From 'Nostoc azollae' 0708 (GTDB taxonomy: Bacteria; Cyanobacteriota; Cyanobacteriia; Cyanobacteriales; Nostocaceae), in assembly GCF_000196515.1 (NCBI RefSeq), contig NC_014248.1, positions 4,220,001 through 4,284,000 of the forward strand: a stretch of 64,000 bases of DNA. Direction: 5' to 3'. The first letter of the stretch is position 1. Every line of letters starts with the position of its first letter. Of the stretch, positions 29,470-39,995 are shown piece by piece. The translations under genes were made by a program, and so were the position numbers. A model generated the notes under the pieces. That model did not search any database. It worked only from the letters and a program-made list of their open reading frames with translations, and was not told the DNA's origin.

Positions 29470-30275
29470 AAGGTGACAAATTGGGGTGATTATAGCTGAT
29501 GTGAATGGCAGAATTTTAGAAGCAAATGATACCTTTTTAAACATGGTGGGTTATACACAAGAAGAACTCCTATCAGGACGAATCAATTTTCGATAAATGA
29601 CATCACCAGAATATGTGGAACAAAGTGTTCTTGCAACAGTAAAACTCGAAACTCAAGGTGTTTGTAAACTTCTTGAGAAGGAATATATCCGTAAAGATGC
29701 TACTCGTGTTAGTGTGCTGCTAGGCTTGGCATTATTAGAAAATAATTTCTAATAAGTAATTGGTCATATTGTCAATGTCAGCAAATGCAAACAGACTGAA
29801 GAATCCTTGAGTCAACAAGTAGAACAATTACGCTTAATTACTAATTCTTTACCAGTACAAATCTCCTATGTAGATGCTCAACAGCGTTATTTATTTAATA
29901 ATGAGAAATATGAAAAATGCTTTGGGATTCCTACATCGAAAATGCTTGGTAAGCATGTGAAATAAATTTTAGGATAATCAGTTCATCAAGCATTTTTTCC
30001 ATATTTAGAAACAGTTTTATCCCAGAGTCTGCACTTCAATGAGTAGTACAAAAAAACTACGCTAGTAGGCAATTCAGGACTATAGGTTTTAAAAATCCAG
30101 TAGCCATGAAAATATAAATGATGCACGTCAAAGTTCCAGCTTTGTTATTGTGTAGAAAAAGCTAGTTAGACAACGATGTTGAATTTGGATTTTTCAATCA
30201 CTTATGATATAAAAATACAAGACTATGCAATAGTGAATTAGAGATTTGAAAAGTAAGAAAATAAAGAATACTGTT
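29470..30275 (+). pseudogene. Hybrid sensor kinase, N-terminal PAS part (broken)
   Basis: PAS-domain sequence: VIIADVNGRILEANDTFLNM, VGYTQEELLSGRINFR, stop, KLLEKEYIRKDATRVSVLLG, then a second PAS (LITNSLPVQISYVDAQQRYL, NNEKYEKCFGIPTSKMLGKH, stop). The match continues beyond the IS cluster at 33.7 kb, so this is the 5' half of one kinase gene interrupted at 30276. At least four stops occur before the insertion. Confidence 0.6.
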
Positions 30276-31792
30276 GTAAGGATTCAGGTGGTGGGGTATT
30301 GACAAGTTTGATAATAGGAGAGGCAGAATATAGCAGTTATGGAAAAGAAGCTGCCACCAAAACTAGACAGAGAGATATTGAAGCAGTTGGGAACAGAGCA
30401 ACTGGTAGAAATCATTATTAACCAGGGGAAAAGTATAGAGAACCTAACAAATAGAGTAGTAGAACTGGAAAAAGAAATAGAGAAACTCAAAGTCAGTAGA
30501 GATTTAGAGACCATAACATCATCCAAACCACCGTCGGGAGACATCCTCCAAAAAACCGAGAACAAACAACAAGAGAAACCAGAAGAAAACCAGACACGAA
30601 AACGGAAACCAGGAGGACAACCAGGGCATAGGGGAAAAAGGAGAAAGGGGTTTGGTGGAGTAGATAGAATACATTTGAGATACTGGGACGGCAAGTGTGT
30701 GGATGCTGAGGTGAGGGGCAATTGTTTGGCGAACCAATAAAAATCCAAACACAACCACTAGGGGAGTTGGTGGACAGGCCAATCCAAAATAGTAGAATAT
30801 GAAAGATATACGTGGATGTGCAGTGTGTGTGGGGCAACACAAAGGGCACACTGGTCACCGGAGATAGTACTGGGACAAGATATAGGAATCACAGGACAAG
30901 CTTTTTTGGGATGGATCAATAACTAGGGTCATTGACCCTATGAAAAACAACACTTGTTGTTGTGGGAACTGGGTCAAATAGAAATTGGAGTGGGAACATT
31001 AGTAGGTACCAATGAAGGAATAGATGGTCCAGTGGCTCAAAGTATTCATAGCCTCAAACAGTGGATAAAACAAACCCAGCCTCATATCCTTGGGGATGAA
31101 ACACCCTGGGTACTCAAAGGGGTGAAACAATGGTTATGGATTTTTGCCAATAGTGACTTCCCTTTATTTCATGGGTCCTGATACTCCTTGTCCTGGCGAA
31201 TTAGAATCCATTGTGGGTTCAAGTTACTCTGGTGTACTCAGTTCTGATGACTTTACTGCCTATAACGATTATGCGGTCACAGCTCAACAGAAATGTCAGG
31301 CACATCTACCCTACCCCGTTACTTCAAGACACTAATCAAGATTCCTGGCTTCAATCACCAGGAAATTGGCACAAAATTCATGGACCTCATAGATGAAGGT
31401 TTTAAAAACTACCCTTTATTCCAACAAACCCAAAACCTTCATGAATTCTTGACTTGCCCATCCTAGTTTCAACCAAAAGTTGAATCTTCCATTCATTCAT
31501 TGATCAAGCCCCAGGGGAACCTGGTAAACTTTTATCTTCCTTAGGCAATAGACCTTGATCATAATTTAGCTGAACTAAGGTTAGGTTTAGCACTGACACA
31601 TCGAAAAGTCTGTGGTGGTTCTCTTTCTCTGGAGCTATTCCAACATACTGCCAATTTATTGACGGTTATACAAACTTGTCGCCGTCAAGCACTTTCTCTA
31701 ATTGAGTTTTTTGACCAACCTATGAAAGCCATGGTTCACTCTGCCTTGCAGACACCTTCTTTAATCCCTCTACCTTAGACCTGAGTCCTTTG
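30276..31792 (+). mobile_element. IS66-family element, copy 1 (inactive)
   Basis: The left end GTAAGGATTCAGGTGGTGG (30276) is followed by a transposase starting at 30339: coiled-coil N-terminus (IIINQGKSIENLTNRVVELE), then the KRKPGGQPGHRGKRRKGF basic region typical of IS66 transposases, a stop at 30738, zinc-finger-like MCSVCGATQRAHWSPEIV, ILGDETPWVLKGVKQWLWIF (DDE Asp region), and HNLAELRLGLALTHRKVCGG (last Glu region) near 31560. Multiple stops and frameshifts. The right end (ACCTGAGTCCTTTGAC) is degraded. Copy 2 is at 55493-56986. Confidence 0.8.
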
Positions 31793-32000
31793 ACAAGCTG
31801 TAGGTAGGAATTGGAAAATTCGACAAGGTTCCTCTGTTAAGTTCAGAATCCTATGAACTCCTTGTGTAATCAGAAAATGAATCCCTTGAAAACATACGCC
31901 AGTTGCTGCCTCTTTCAGAGGAGCTTCCCTAACAAGTCGGGGAACCAGCCCAAGGCACTGGCTCTGAAATATCCAACGTAAAGTAGGGGATTCTGTAGGT
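31793..32000. other. Non-coding segment with several short hairpins, identity unknown
   Basis: This about 200-bp stretch between the IS66 and IS1634-like elements has no protein signal but contains CCTCT-TTC-AGAGG (31909-31921) and CCAG/CTGG and AGCC/GGCT pairings at 31945-31963. The pattern on the minus strand (hairpins separated by G/C-rich single strands) looks like a structured RNA or a transposon end. It could be the terminal part of the adjacent IS. Confidence 0.3.
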
Positions 32001-33500
32001 TTATTAAGTTGGTTTTTAACTGTCGCTTTTTACGTCTTTAACTAGATTCTTAATTGTTTTTGTCCCAGATTATAAACCAAAAGACACAATGCCATTAATA
32101 CCATCATTGTCTCTACTATTTCTCGCTCTTTTACAACAAGAGTATGGGCGAAAAATAACGGGTCTTTGATAAATCTAAATCCTCTTTCTGTTGATTGCTG
32201 TTCTCTATATATTTTAAATATTCCCATGGTTTCTAATTCCCTTGTCTCTAAAATATTTGTTGCTAAAATAAATCGACCACAAGAGTTATGATGTTGGGTG
32301 ATTAACTCCTGATTTTCTATTAGTTTACCTCTTACTTGATACACTACTGTTTGTCCTTTATTTAACCTTTAGTTAATTTTTAGGTCCGATATTGTATGAT
32401 ATTTTAATTTTGCTGCCAGTTCTTTAACTTTGAATTGCGCTAAGGATGTCTGTTCAAATTCTTCTTTGACTAATCTACCTACTTGTTTACTAGTTTTTAG
32501 AAAGTCCTCTTGAATGCTTTGGGTTAATTTCTTTAAGTTTGCTTTTTTTCTGTCTGCACTTTCTACTCATAGCCATCTTTGCTCTATTCCCCCATAAGAT
32601 ACTTTTTCTTCTTGATAGCTATATCCTTTGATTTCACTTGGTTTGAGTTCTCTACTGGTAAATGCCTTGACCAAGTTTTTGGCTTTTTTAATGGTTAAAG
32701 GTACTCGACTTATCCATTTCATGTTCGACATTAATTTTAAATCACTTTCGCTATATAATGCACTATCAGCCACCATTATACTTTCAAAATCTATTTGTTT
32801 ATCATAATCCACTAAGATTTGAGCAAATACTGCTTTATCTGATTCATTTCCTGATGCTCCTCTAAAAAATACGGGTATATGTCCGTCACTACTTACTATT
32901 AAATCTAATATACATTTTTTTAAGTCTGGACAATGGTCACGAGAATATCCTTGTGTGATGTTAATCGGATTTTCTCGGTTCATTCCTAATTCTTGTCCTA
33001 AATTATTTAGGCAATTATTATACTCTCCATGCAAATGCAATGAGGTTGAACCTAAATGGGAATATAAATTGGTTGATTGCTACTCCATATTGTTCTACTA
33101 GTTCTAAGGCAATTATTAGGAATAATTTACTTAATCCATATTTGTATAGATTATCCCTTACTCTGCCTATTTTATCATCATTTAAATCTTCAGCTTGAAT
33201 TCCCGCTCCTAATAAATGTTCTATGGCTTTTTCCTCAAGAACTTGAGGAAATGAATATAATAGTCTCCATAGAAAAGAAAACCTAGTTCATAATGATTCC
33301 TTTAACTATTTCTCCTATATTCACTTTCTCTCTAATTATCTATTCAGAATGTCTTATTGATTCTTTCTACAATTCCTATCTCATCTATTATTCCCAAGTG
33401 ATCCAATTTATTCCTCTCAAACTCTTGCTTTTGGTAATTCATATTTTTGGGTGTTTTTATTTAATTCAGGCTCATTTACATTCATTTCCTCATCTTTTAT
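32001..33500 (-). mobile_element. IS1634-like element (inactive)
   Basis: The minus strand carries transposase pieces in order: LLGAGIQAEDLNDDKIGRVR and YKYGLSKLFLIIALELVEQY (33230-33085), FNLIAFAWRV-type DUF4277 region with a stop, LGQELGMNRENPINITQGYS, SSDGHIPVFFRGASGNESDK, ESIMVADSALYSESDLKLMS (32567-33040), then GKLIENQELITQHHNSCGRF, ILETRELETMGIFKIYREQQ and FFAHTLVVKEREIVETMMV to 32042. The 'GIPV'-like and 'VADSALYS' sequences are the IS1634 DDE core. At least three frame breaks. The exact ends are not visible to me. Confidence 0.65.
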
Positions 33501-33537
33501 CCTGAATTTATTGTCAATACACCACCACCTGGATCCT
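33501..33537 (-). repeat. Orphan IS66-type left end
   Basis: The sequence TTGTCAATACACCACCACCT (33508-33527) followed by GGATCCTTAC matches the reverse complement of the left end of the IS66 copies at 30276 and 56986. It is in opposite orientation to copy 1 and no transposase belongs to it, so it is either the end of a second deleted copy or the far end of a composite insertion. Confidence 0.55.
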
Positions 33538-33699
33538 TACGTATTGTCTATTTTTTCTACTATTTTACCTATGTGGTTACTACCTAGTTATTTGTATTTT
33601 TTCTGTGGATGTAGTACAACATGAAGTGCCTAATGTGGGGTGTATCAGGAAAATAAGTAACTGATGAAACGTAACTATTGCATCAATATGCAATAATTC

Positions 33700-35010
33700 G
33701 TGATACAGATCTGATTTAGGTTTCCCACTTTAATCGGCAAGGAAAAGTAGAAGGACTTGTTGGTTTAATTAGAGATATTACTGAGCAGAGAAAATTACAA
33801 GATGCTGTCAAACAAAGTCAAGAAAGATTTCAGAAACTAACAGAAAAAGTGCGCATAATTCCTTAAGAAGCAGATTACAAAACCGGAAATTTCACATAGT
33901 TAAGATATGCACGGCTATTCCTTAAAGGATTAGTATACCACTAATTTTTGGGTAAAACACATCCATCCAGATGATCAAAAGTGGGTGGTTGATTATTGTG
34001 TCCATGCTTAAGAATCACAAGATAATTATGAACTTCAGTATAGAATGTTGTCAGCTGATGGCAGGGTAGTCTGGCAATATAACATTGTGAATGTGGTGTG
34101 GGTTGAAAATAATCCCAAACAAATGCATGGGTTCATGATTGATATTACCGAACGCAAGCAAGCACAACAAGAACGAGAAAAACTATTAAAGCAAGAACAA
34201 GCTGGAAGGGCAGAAGCAGAAGCTGCTAACCGCATCAAAGATGAATTTTTAGCGACACTATCTCATGAACTCCGCACTCCCCTTAATGCCATACTGCGGT
34301 GGTCATAGTTACTCAAAAGCCGCAAGTTTCATGAAATTACCACTGCTAGGGCATTAGATCCGATTGATCGTAATAGCCGTGTTTTAGCACAGTTAATTGA
34401 AGATGTTTTGGATGTTTCGCGGATTATTTGCGGCAAACTGCGATTGAATCTGCATTTGGTAGAACTTGCCCCAGTGGTCTCAGTAGCCATAGATACTGTG
34501 CGTCCTGCAGCAGATGCGAAAGAAATTACGATTAAATCCCACTCAGAAGTGGGGGTAGTAATAGGTGATGCTAACCGCTTACAACAAATTGTCTGGAATT
34601 TGCTTTCCAACGCTGTCCAGTTTACACCCAAGAGAGGAAAATTTTAGGGAGGACTCAAACGCATTATTAATTCCCGTGTGCAGATTCAAGTCAGTGATAC
34701 CGGAGGGGGCATTAATCCTGATTTTCTACCTCATGTATTTGAACGATTTTTCCAAGCTGATAGCTCGACTATGCGCTCGCATGGAGGATTAGGACTAGGA
34801 CTAGTAATTGTCCGTCACCTGGTAGAATTCCATGGAGGCACAGTCTCAGCTACCAGTCCCGGACTCGAGCAGGGAGCCACGTTCATCGTCAATCTGTCCA
34901 TGAAAGCCGTTACTGTTGAATACAATACATCAGAGCAACAGCAACTTCTCGTTGATGATGATTTTTTGAAACAGCAATTATCTATCTTGCAAGGGCTGGC
35001 AACTGCATAA
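33700..35010 (+). pseudogene. Hybrid sensor histidine kinase, C-terminal part (broken)
   Basis: PAS/PAC end (EGLVGLIRDITEQRKLQDAV), another PAS ([39 protein letters not shown]), then the kinase core: H box [14 protein letters not shown] (His at about 34265), stop (TAG at 34306), DVLDVSRIICGKLRLNLHLV, N box QQIVWNLLSNAVQFTPK, a TAG at 34645, G1 VSDTGGGINPDFLPHVFERF, G2 HGGLGLGLVIVRHLVEFHG and a final stop at 35008. It continues the PAS series interrupted at 30276. Three or more nonsense codons make it non-functional. Confidence 0.75.
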
Positions 35011-35084
35011 GAATAATTATCCAAACCTACTCATATCTGCTCAACAAGTATGCTATAATTAAGATGTGAGTAAATTAAGTATAT

Positions 35085-35475
35085 TAGAGGTTACGGCTAC
35101 TTGTTGTTGATGATGAAGCAAATGCACGGGATTTGCTGACCACAATTTTATTTAGGGCAATATGCCTCTTAAGCAATAACTATTGCTTCTGTAACAGAGT
35201 TTTTGAGAATTTTATCCAGATATATTAATCAGTGATATTGGAATGGCAGAAGAAGATCGCTATACACTAATTCATAAAGAAGTTAGAAATAAGAAGTTAT
35301 AAATCTACCTAGTCATCAGGAGGGATAAATTCCCTTCCTGCAGTCGCCGTCACAGCTTCTGCTAGAGCAGAAGACCGCACCCAAGCCTTATTAGCTGGTT
35401 TTCAATTACATATTCAAAGCTGTCAATCCTGCCGAATTAGGGGCTGTGGTAGCACATTTAGCAGGAAGAAGTTAA
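35085..35475 (+). pseudogene. Response-regulator receiver remnant of the hybrid kinase
   Basis: Fragments of a receiver domain in shifting frames: LLVVDDEANARDLLTTILF (acidic pocket), ILISDIGMAEEDRYTLIHK (phosphoacceptor Asp), AVAVTASARAEDRTQALLAG (the conserved Thr/Ala region). Frameshifts separate each. It directly follows the kinase core, so the intact gene was a hybrid kinase with a C-terminal receiver. Confidence 0.6.
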
Positions 35476-35630
35476 ATCAATTCACAACAATTCAAATCAA
35501 AATAATTCGTAATCTACTCCCATGGCCAATACCCAATGCCCAAACCCCTAATTTTGATCTGGAAGTGGAAACACCAGAGATAATAAGTTAGTCTTTTGAG
35601 AAACAGCAACAATAGATTTTTCATAACTTT

Positions 35631-36551
35631 ATGACTACCAAAACTCAAGCTATTAATCCGCAGAATAAGTTTCAGTGTGTTGGTATCATCAACCGTGCAA
35701 ATAGAATCTTCATCGGAATGGTTGCGGTTGTCCCTATTGCTTTGTCATTACCCGCAGAAGCATTGCAAGTACAGATAACACCAACTGCTCCGAAACTGGG
35801 AGATACACTTTCAGTCATAATTGATGTAGCTAGTCAAGAAAATGTGATTAATCCCACAGTGAAAGTTGGGGAAGAAACATATCCAGCTTTTGCAATTTCC
35901 CCTAATAAGTATCGCGCTTTTATTCCTACCACTCCACTAGAAAAAGCAGAGGTAAGAAAAGTCACAGTAGCTGGAGATAGACAAGAAAGAAATTTAGCAG
36001 TAAAAGTAAGCGCTCGGAAATTTCCCATCCAACGTATCACCTTACCACCAGGAAAAGCCGGAGTACAAGCCACAGACTATGAACTCCAGCAAGTCAAAGA
36101 ATTTAAAGCCCTACAGACACCAGAAAAATGTTGGAACGGAGTTTTCCTCAGACCAAATAAAGGACGCATGACCACAACCTATGGTGTACGTCGCTACTAT
36201 AATGGTAAATTTGCAAATGACTACTACCATCGTGGTCTAGACTACGCTGGTGCAGCAGGTTCACCCGTAATTGCCCCAGCCCCAGGACGAGTTGCTTTAG
36301 TAGGTACAGTTTCCCAAGGTTTCCGTGTTCATGGTAACGTAGTTGGCATCGACCACGGTCAAGGAGTAACCAGTATTTTCATGCACCTCAGCCGCATTAA
36401 TGTCAAAGAAGGAGATATTGTCAAAGCTGGTCAACTCATTGGTGGAGTAGGTTCAACAGGTGCTTCCACAGGCCCGCACTTGCACTGGGGTTTATATGTC
36501 AATGGAAAATCTATTGATCCCACATCCTGGCAAACCAAGGTCGTTGATTAA
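35631..36551 (+). CDS. M23 family metallopeptidase (LytM-type), 306 aa
   Basis: The N-terminus has a hydrophobic segment about residues 24-45 (IFIGMVAVVPIALSLPAEAL) that may be a signal peptide or anchor. A beta-sandwich-like region follows, and the C-terminal M23/LytM domain (about 180-300) has the zinc ligands HRGLDYAG (His and Asp), the HGQGVTSIFMHLSRI block and GPHLHWGLYV. The enzyme cleaves peptide cross-links in murein and probably acts in the periplasm during cell division or filament remodelling. Length and motifs are complete. The gene has about 130 bp of clean upstream DNA and is not in an operon with the kinase remnant. Confidence 0.9.
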   Translation: MTTKTQAINPQNKFQCVGIINRANRIFIGMVAVVPIALSLPAEALQVQITPTAPKLGDTLSVIIDVASQENVINPTVKVGEETYPAFAISPNKYRAFIPTTPLEKAEVRKVTVAGDRQERNLAVKVSARKFPIQRITLPPGKAGVQATDYELQQVKEFKALQTPEKCWNGVFLRPNKGRMTTTYGVRRYYNGKFANDYYHRGLDYAGAAGSPVIAPAPGRVALVGTVSQGFRVHGNVVGIDHGQGVTSIFMHLSRINVKEGDIVKAGQLIGGVGSTGASTGPHLHWGLYVNGKSIDPTSWQTKVVD

Positions 36552-36676
36552 TAATTGGTAATTCGTAATTCGTAGTTAAATTCATAATTCATAATTATGA
36601 ATTTGTTTAGCATAATCAATTGCTTTGTCTATTCCCTGTATTGCGTATTGCTTAAATTTAATCGTGAGAATTAATT

Positions 36677-37222
36677 ATGAGTATTGAAAAGATTGTCGAA
36701 CAAGCCCTTCAGGATGGTTATCTCACACCAGTAATGGAAGCCGAAGTTGGACGAATTTGTGATAACGCCTCAGATTTCTCCATTGAAGAGTACATGGCTC
36801 TAGATCGACTCATGGGTTCATTGTTGATCGGTGAAGTAGTGGCAGTACCTCGTAAACAATTTATTAACGTCATGGAGGAATTGGTACTAACTGAAGTAAT
36901 CGGCAAAGTAGCAGAAATCGAAGCCACTTCTGAAAGCTCTCTGGACGTGGGAGATATCACCGCTTACGCTCTTAATCGTCTTCCACCTCTGTATGCTACT
37001 ACGGAAGAAGGAGCGAATTACCAGCGCCAACGCGCCAAAACAGAACTTCAGAACTTGATTTGTCAACAAGTAGCCAAAGCCATTGATTGTTACTTAGATA
37101 GACCTGAATTCTTCCCAGAACGTCAAGCCTTAAGCAAACACACTGGTAATGAAGTCCTCAGCCAAGTTAGTAACTTACTCCAAGTTTACGCACCCAATTT
37201 TGAACAAAAATCACATCCTTAA
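36677..37222 (+). CDS. ComFB family protein (late competence/c-di-GMP receptor-like), 181 aa
   Basis: Contains the ComFB core: VMEELVLTEVIGKVAEI, LDVGDITAYALNRLPPLYAT, RAKTELQNLICQQVAKAID. Cyanobacterial ComFB-domain proteins have been described as cyclic-dinucleotide receptors that influence cell size and competence, and this member has the long N-terminal helical extension (ALDRLMGSLLIGEVVAVPRK). No lesion is visible. It is 125 bp after the M23 gene on the same strand and separated from the L,D-transpeptidase, which converges on it. Confidence 0.85.
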   Translation: MSIEKIVEQALQDGYLTPVMEAEVGRICDNASDFSIEEYMALDRLMGSLLIGEVVAVPRKQFINVMEELVLTEVIGKVAEIEATSESSLDVGDITAYALNRLPPLYATTEEGANYQRQRAKTELQNLICQQVAKAIDCYLDRPEFFPERQALSKHTGNEVLSQVSNLLQVYAPNFEQKSHP

Positions 37223-37298
37223 GGAGTCAGGAATTAGAAGTCGGAGTCAGGAGTCAGTAGTCAGTGGCAAATATTAGAAACTGACAACTGACAAGTAA

Positions 37299-38120
37299 CT
37301 AATTTCTCACCAAAACTGGTGTGCCTAAACTCAATTGTTCATACAGTATTCGGACATCAGAATTACGCATTCTTAGGCAACCATGAGATACTGCTGCTCC
37401 TATTAGGTCAGTATTAGGTGTCCCATGAAAGCCAATTTCATTTCTTCCATCTGACCAAAACCCAATCCATCTATCTCCTAAAGGACTATCAGTACCTGCT
37501 TCAAATACTTGGCCAGTAATTGGATGCTTCCAAATGGGATCATGTTGCTTGTGTATGATTTGAAACTCGCCTGTTGGTGTTTCCCAACCCTTCTTTCCTA
37601 CAGCAATTGGATAACTAGCTATCACTTCATCATAGCGGTAAACATAGACCCGGCGATCGCTTAAATCAACTATCGCCTGTGTTCGACTAACTTCCAGTCC
37701 CTGAACAGATTTAGCTTGAGCTACACCCGGGAAGAAAAATCCCTTGGGACTATTATTCTCCTTTTTATTCTCTCCCTTTTCTGGAACTGTCAACTTTGTC
37801 TTTTTTGGTTTGTCCACAGCACCATCTGTATTTGGCTTGCCTTGTACTAAGCTAGTCCCAGGCTTGGTAACAGAGGAATTTGGTCCTGATGGAGGTACAG
37901 ACACCCCCAAAGCCACTTCTCCAATACCAATAAGTTCTGGGGAATGTTGACCAGAGTCAGTGCGGGTGGTGGGATTTTTCCTCAATGTTGTGGATGCTGA
38001 TTGATTTAACTGCCCTGTCGTTTTCATAGTATGCCAATGGACAGCCAGAGACAAAATTGCTGTGCCAAAACAGAGGAACATTACCATCCGCGCTACAGAT
38101 TTATTTCTTGCCATTGCCAT
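37299..38120 (-). CDS. L,D-transpeptidase (YkuD domain), 273 aa
   Basis: A short cytoplasmic start, a membrane anchor (MVMFLCFGTAILSLAV, residues about 12-27), a long Ser/Pro/Lys-rich linker and a C-terminal YkuD domain (about 145-273) with PIAVGKKGWETPTGEFQI and the catalytic His/Cys motif: GFHGTPNTDLIG then SHGCLRM with Cys nucleophile. It would form 3-3 cross-links in murein or attach proteins to it. The gene converges on the ComFB gene with about 75 bp between stops. No lesion is visible. Confidence 0.9.
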   Translation of the reverse strand: MAMARNKSVARMVMFLCFGTAILSLAVHWHTMKTTGQLNQSASTTLRKNPTTRTDSGQHSPELIGIGEVALGVSVPPSGPNSSVTKPGTSLVQGKPNTDGAVDKPKKTKLTVPEKGENKKENNSPKGFFFPGVAQAKSVQGLEVSRTQAIVDLSDRRVYVYRYDEVIASYPIAVGKKGWETPTGEFQIIHKQHDPIWKHPITGQVFEAGTDSPLGDRWIGFWSDGRNEIGFHGTPNTDLIGAAVSHGCLRMRNSDVRILYEQLSLGTPVLVRN

Positions 38121-38519
38121 CGCTTATTGTTTATCCCTGACCTATCTGGCTCTATAAAATTATGGACTACCCAGACCAGTCAATTAGCAAAAAATTTATC
38201 AATTATTATCAGTTGTCTCATTACGCTGACAATATCTTCATAATTTAGCAGGAGTCAGGAGGATAAGAAGGTAATTCTCAATGCCCAATGCCCCATCACC
38301 CACACCCGGTTTTTGGTCAAGGGGTAGTAGTCAGTTGTTCAAGTGAATACATTTTACTAATTTTTTCCATAAACCCAAGACCCAGCAATGTACACTCAAC
38401 ACTTTTTTAATAATTCCTGATTTATATGTGGTTATCTCATAAATCCGTCACCTAGCCTGGGAACTTCTGAAAAATTATCCTGTCTAATAGCAGGGGATGA
38501 TTTAACGCCAGTAAGATCT
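38121..38519. other. Intergenic region between divergent genes
   Basis: About 400 bp without a gene, presumably holding the promoters of the minus-strand L,D-transpeptidase and of the sigma factor. I see low-complexity stretches (GTCAGGAGGAT type) but no operator I can name. Confidence 0.4.
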
Positions 38520-39176
38520 ATGAGTCAAGCGATTACGGTATCCTGGTCAACGGTTGATGCAACTTATTCGGAAGCATCGGTGCAAGTTGACAAACTCTCA
38601 AATCACGATCTAATTTTACGCTGTCAAGCAGCATTGCGGCCAGATAAAGCTGCCTTTGCAGAACTCTTGCGTCGCTATCAGACTCAGGTTGATCGGGTTT
38701 TATACCACCTAGCCCCTGATTGGTCTGACAGAGCCGATTTAGCTCAAGAAGTGTGGATTCGAGTCTATCGGAATATTAACCGATTACAAGAACCTGCTAA
38801 ATTTCGGGGCTGGTTAAGCCGTATTGCCACTAACTTGTTTTGCGATGAATTGCGTAAACGCAAACGGGTGGTTAGTCCCCTATCACTAGATGCTCCTCGT
38901 TCCCTAGAAGATGGCGAAATGGATTGGGATATTGCTGGTGACAGTCCAGGTCCAGAAGAAGAACTGACAACCAGGGAATTTTACGAACAATTGCGAGATG
39001 CGATCGCGGATTTACCAGAAGTATTCCGTACTACAATCGTTCTCAGAGAAATTGAAGGCATGGCTTATGAAGAAATCGCCGAAATGACAGGCGTTTCATT
39101 AGGAACAGTCAAATCGAGAATAGCTAGAGCCAGATCCAGATTACAAGCACAGTTACAAACCTATCTAGATACCTAA
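38520..39176 (+). CDS. sigG: ECF-type RNA polymerase sigma factor (SigG-like), 218 aa
   Basis: Sigma-70 region 2 is present (AAFAELLRRYQTQVDRVLYH, then RADLAQEVWIRVYRNINRL), with the DNA-melting and -10 recognition segment FRGWLSRIATNLFCDELRKR. Region 4 has EGMAYEEIAEMTGVSLGTVK (the helix-turn-helix for -35). There is an N-terminal extension (~30 aa) seen in cyanobacterial SigG. The next gene encodes a candidate anti-sigma factor, 156 bp downstream on the same strand. No lesion is visible. The symbol reflects similarity to the SigG group and is moderately certain. Confidence 0.87.
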   Translation: MSQAITVSWSTVDATYSEASVQVDKLSNHDLILRCQAALRPDKAAFAELLRRYQTQVDRVLYHLAPDWSDRADLAQEVWIRVYRNINRLQEPAKFRGWLSRIATNLFCDELRKRKRVVSPLSLDAPRSLEDGEMDWDIAGDSPGPEEELTTREFYEQLRDAIADLPEVFRTTIVLREIEGMAYEEIAEMTGVSLGTVKSRIARARSRLQAQLQTYLDT

Positions 39177-39332
39177 ATTTACAATCTGTTTCCTCAGTTC
39201 TATGGCAGAATTTAAACATATTAAAAATTCCTGCAAAAATAGATTTTTTCTGCCTCATGGAAGCAAATTTAACTAAATTCTCGTACTTAATCTCCTGTGT
39301 TTGCCCGTGTATGAATTGGTAAAAACGTTAAA

Positions 39333-39968
39333 ATGAATACTGATTCTCAGTTCTACAACCGTTCCCACTCCCAACTCTCTAGTGATGTATCAAATGGAAT
39401 GGCTCAACATACCAATGAATTAACGGCTGCTATGGATATGGAGAAACACGATAACCAAGGGCATAAAGAAGCCGATCGCTTCGAGTTATTGAGTGCTTAT
39501 CTTGATGGTGAAGTGACAGCGTCTGAACGTAGGCAAGTGGAAGAATGGCTGGCAACGGATGACTCAGTTCAATGCTTGTATCAGCGACTACTAAAGTTAA
39601 GGCAAGGTGTAAAGTCCATGCCTATACCAGCATATCAAAACTCACCAGAAGTTACATTTCAACAGGTATGGAAACGTATACGCAACCTTACCCAGTTAAG
39701 CTGGTTAGTTGGTTGTGTAGCTGTAGCGGCTTGTGTAATCGGCTCAATATCTGGCTTAATTCCTGGTAATACAACCAAATTGGAAATAGTACAACAGAAA
39801 ATACAACCAATAGCGGTAAAAACACAGCCAGTAGTCCCGGCTTCACCATTAATGGTAGCGTTGAACAACCCAGTCATTGAAATTCCCAAAACAGCAATAG
39901 CTTCTCCAATCACACCAATTGATGAGTCAACAACTCTGGAAAAAGACACGGAATTAGACATCAATTAA
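39333..39968 (+). CDS. Putative membrane anti-sigma factor, 211 aa
   Basis: The N-terminal cytoplasmic part has the anti-sigma opening LLSAYLDGEVTASERRQVE (about residues 49-67) but without the HxxxCxxC zinc motif, then QRLLKLRQGVKSMPIPAY. One membrane helix follows (about 127-148, LVGCVAVAACVIGSISGLIP), then a Pro/Ile-rich periplasmic tail. The position directly after an ECF sigma gene supports pairing. It would hold the sigma factor at the membrane until an envelope or redox signal releases it. No lesion is visible. Confidence 0.8.
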   Translation: MNTDSQFYNRSHSQLSSDVSNGMAQHTNELTAAMDMEKHDNQGHKEADRFELLSAYLDGEVTASERRQVEEWLATDDSVQCLYQRLLKLRQGVKSMPIPAYQNSPEVTFQQVWKRIRNLTQLSWLVGCVAVAACVIGSISGLIPGNTTKLEIVQQKIQPIAVKTQPVVPASPLMVALNNPVIEIPKTAIASPITPIDESTTLEKDTELDIN

Positions 39969-39995
39969 TCAAGTGTAGAATTCAGGAGTTAGAAG

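Noticed and set aside
30284-30858. Several long minus-strand ORFs opposite IS66 copy 1 (and equivalent ones at 56366-56978)
   Set aside because: They mirror the Glu/Lys-rich IS66 transposase start and appear at both copies, so they are antisense shadows.
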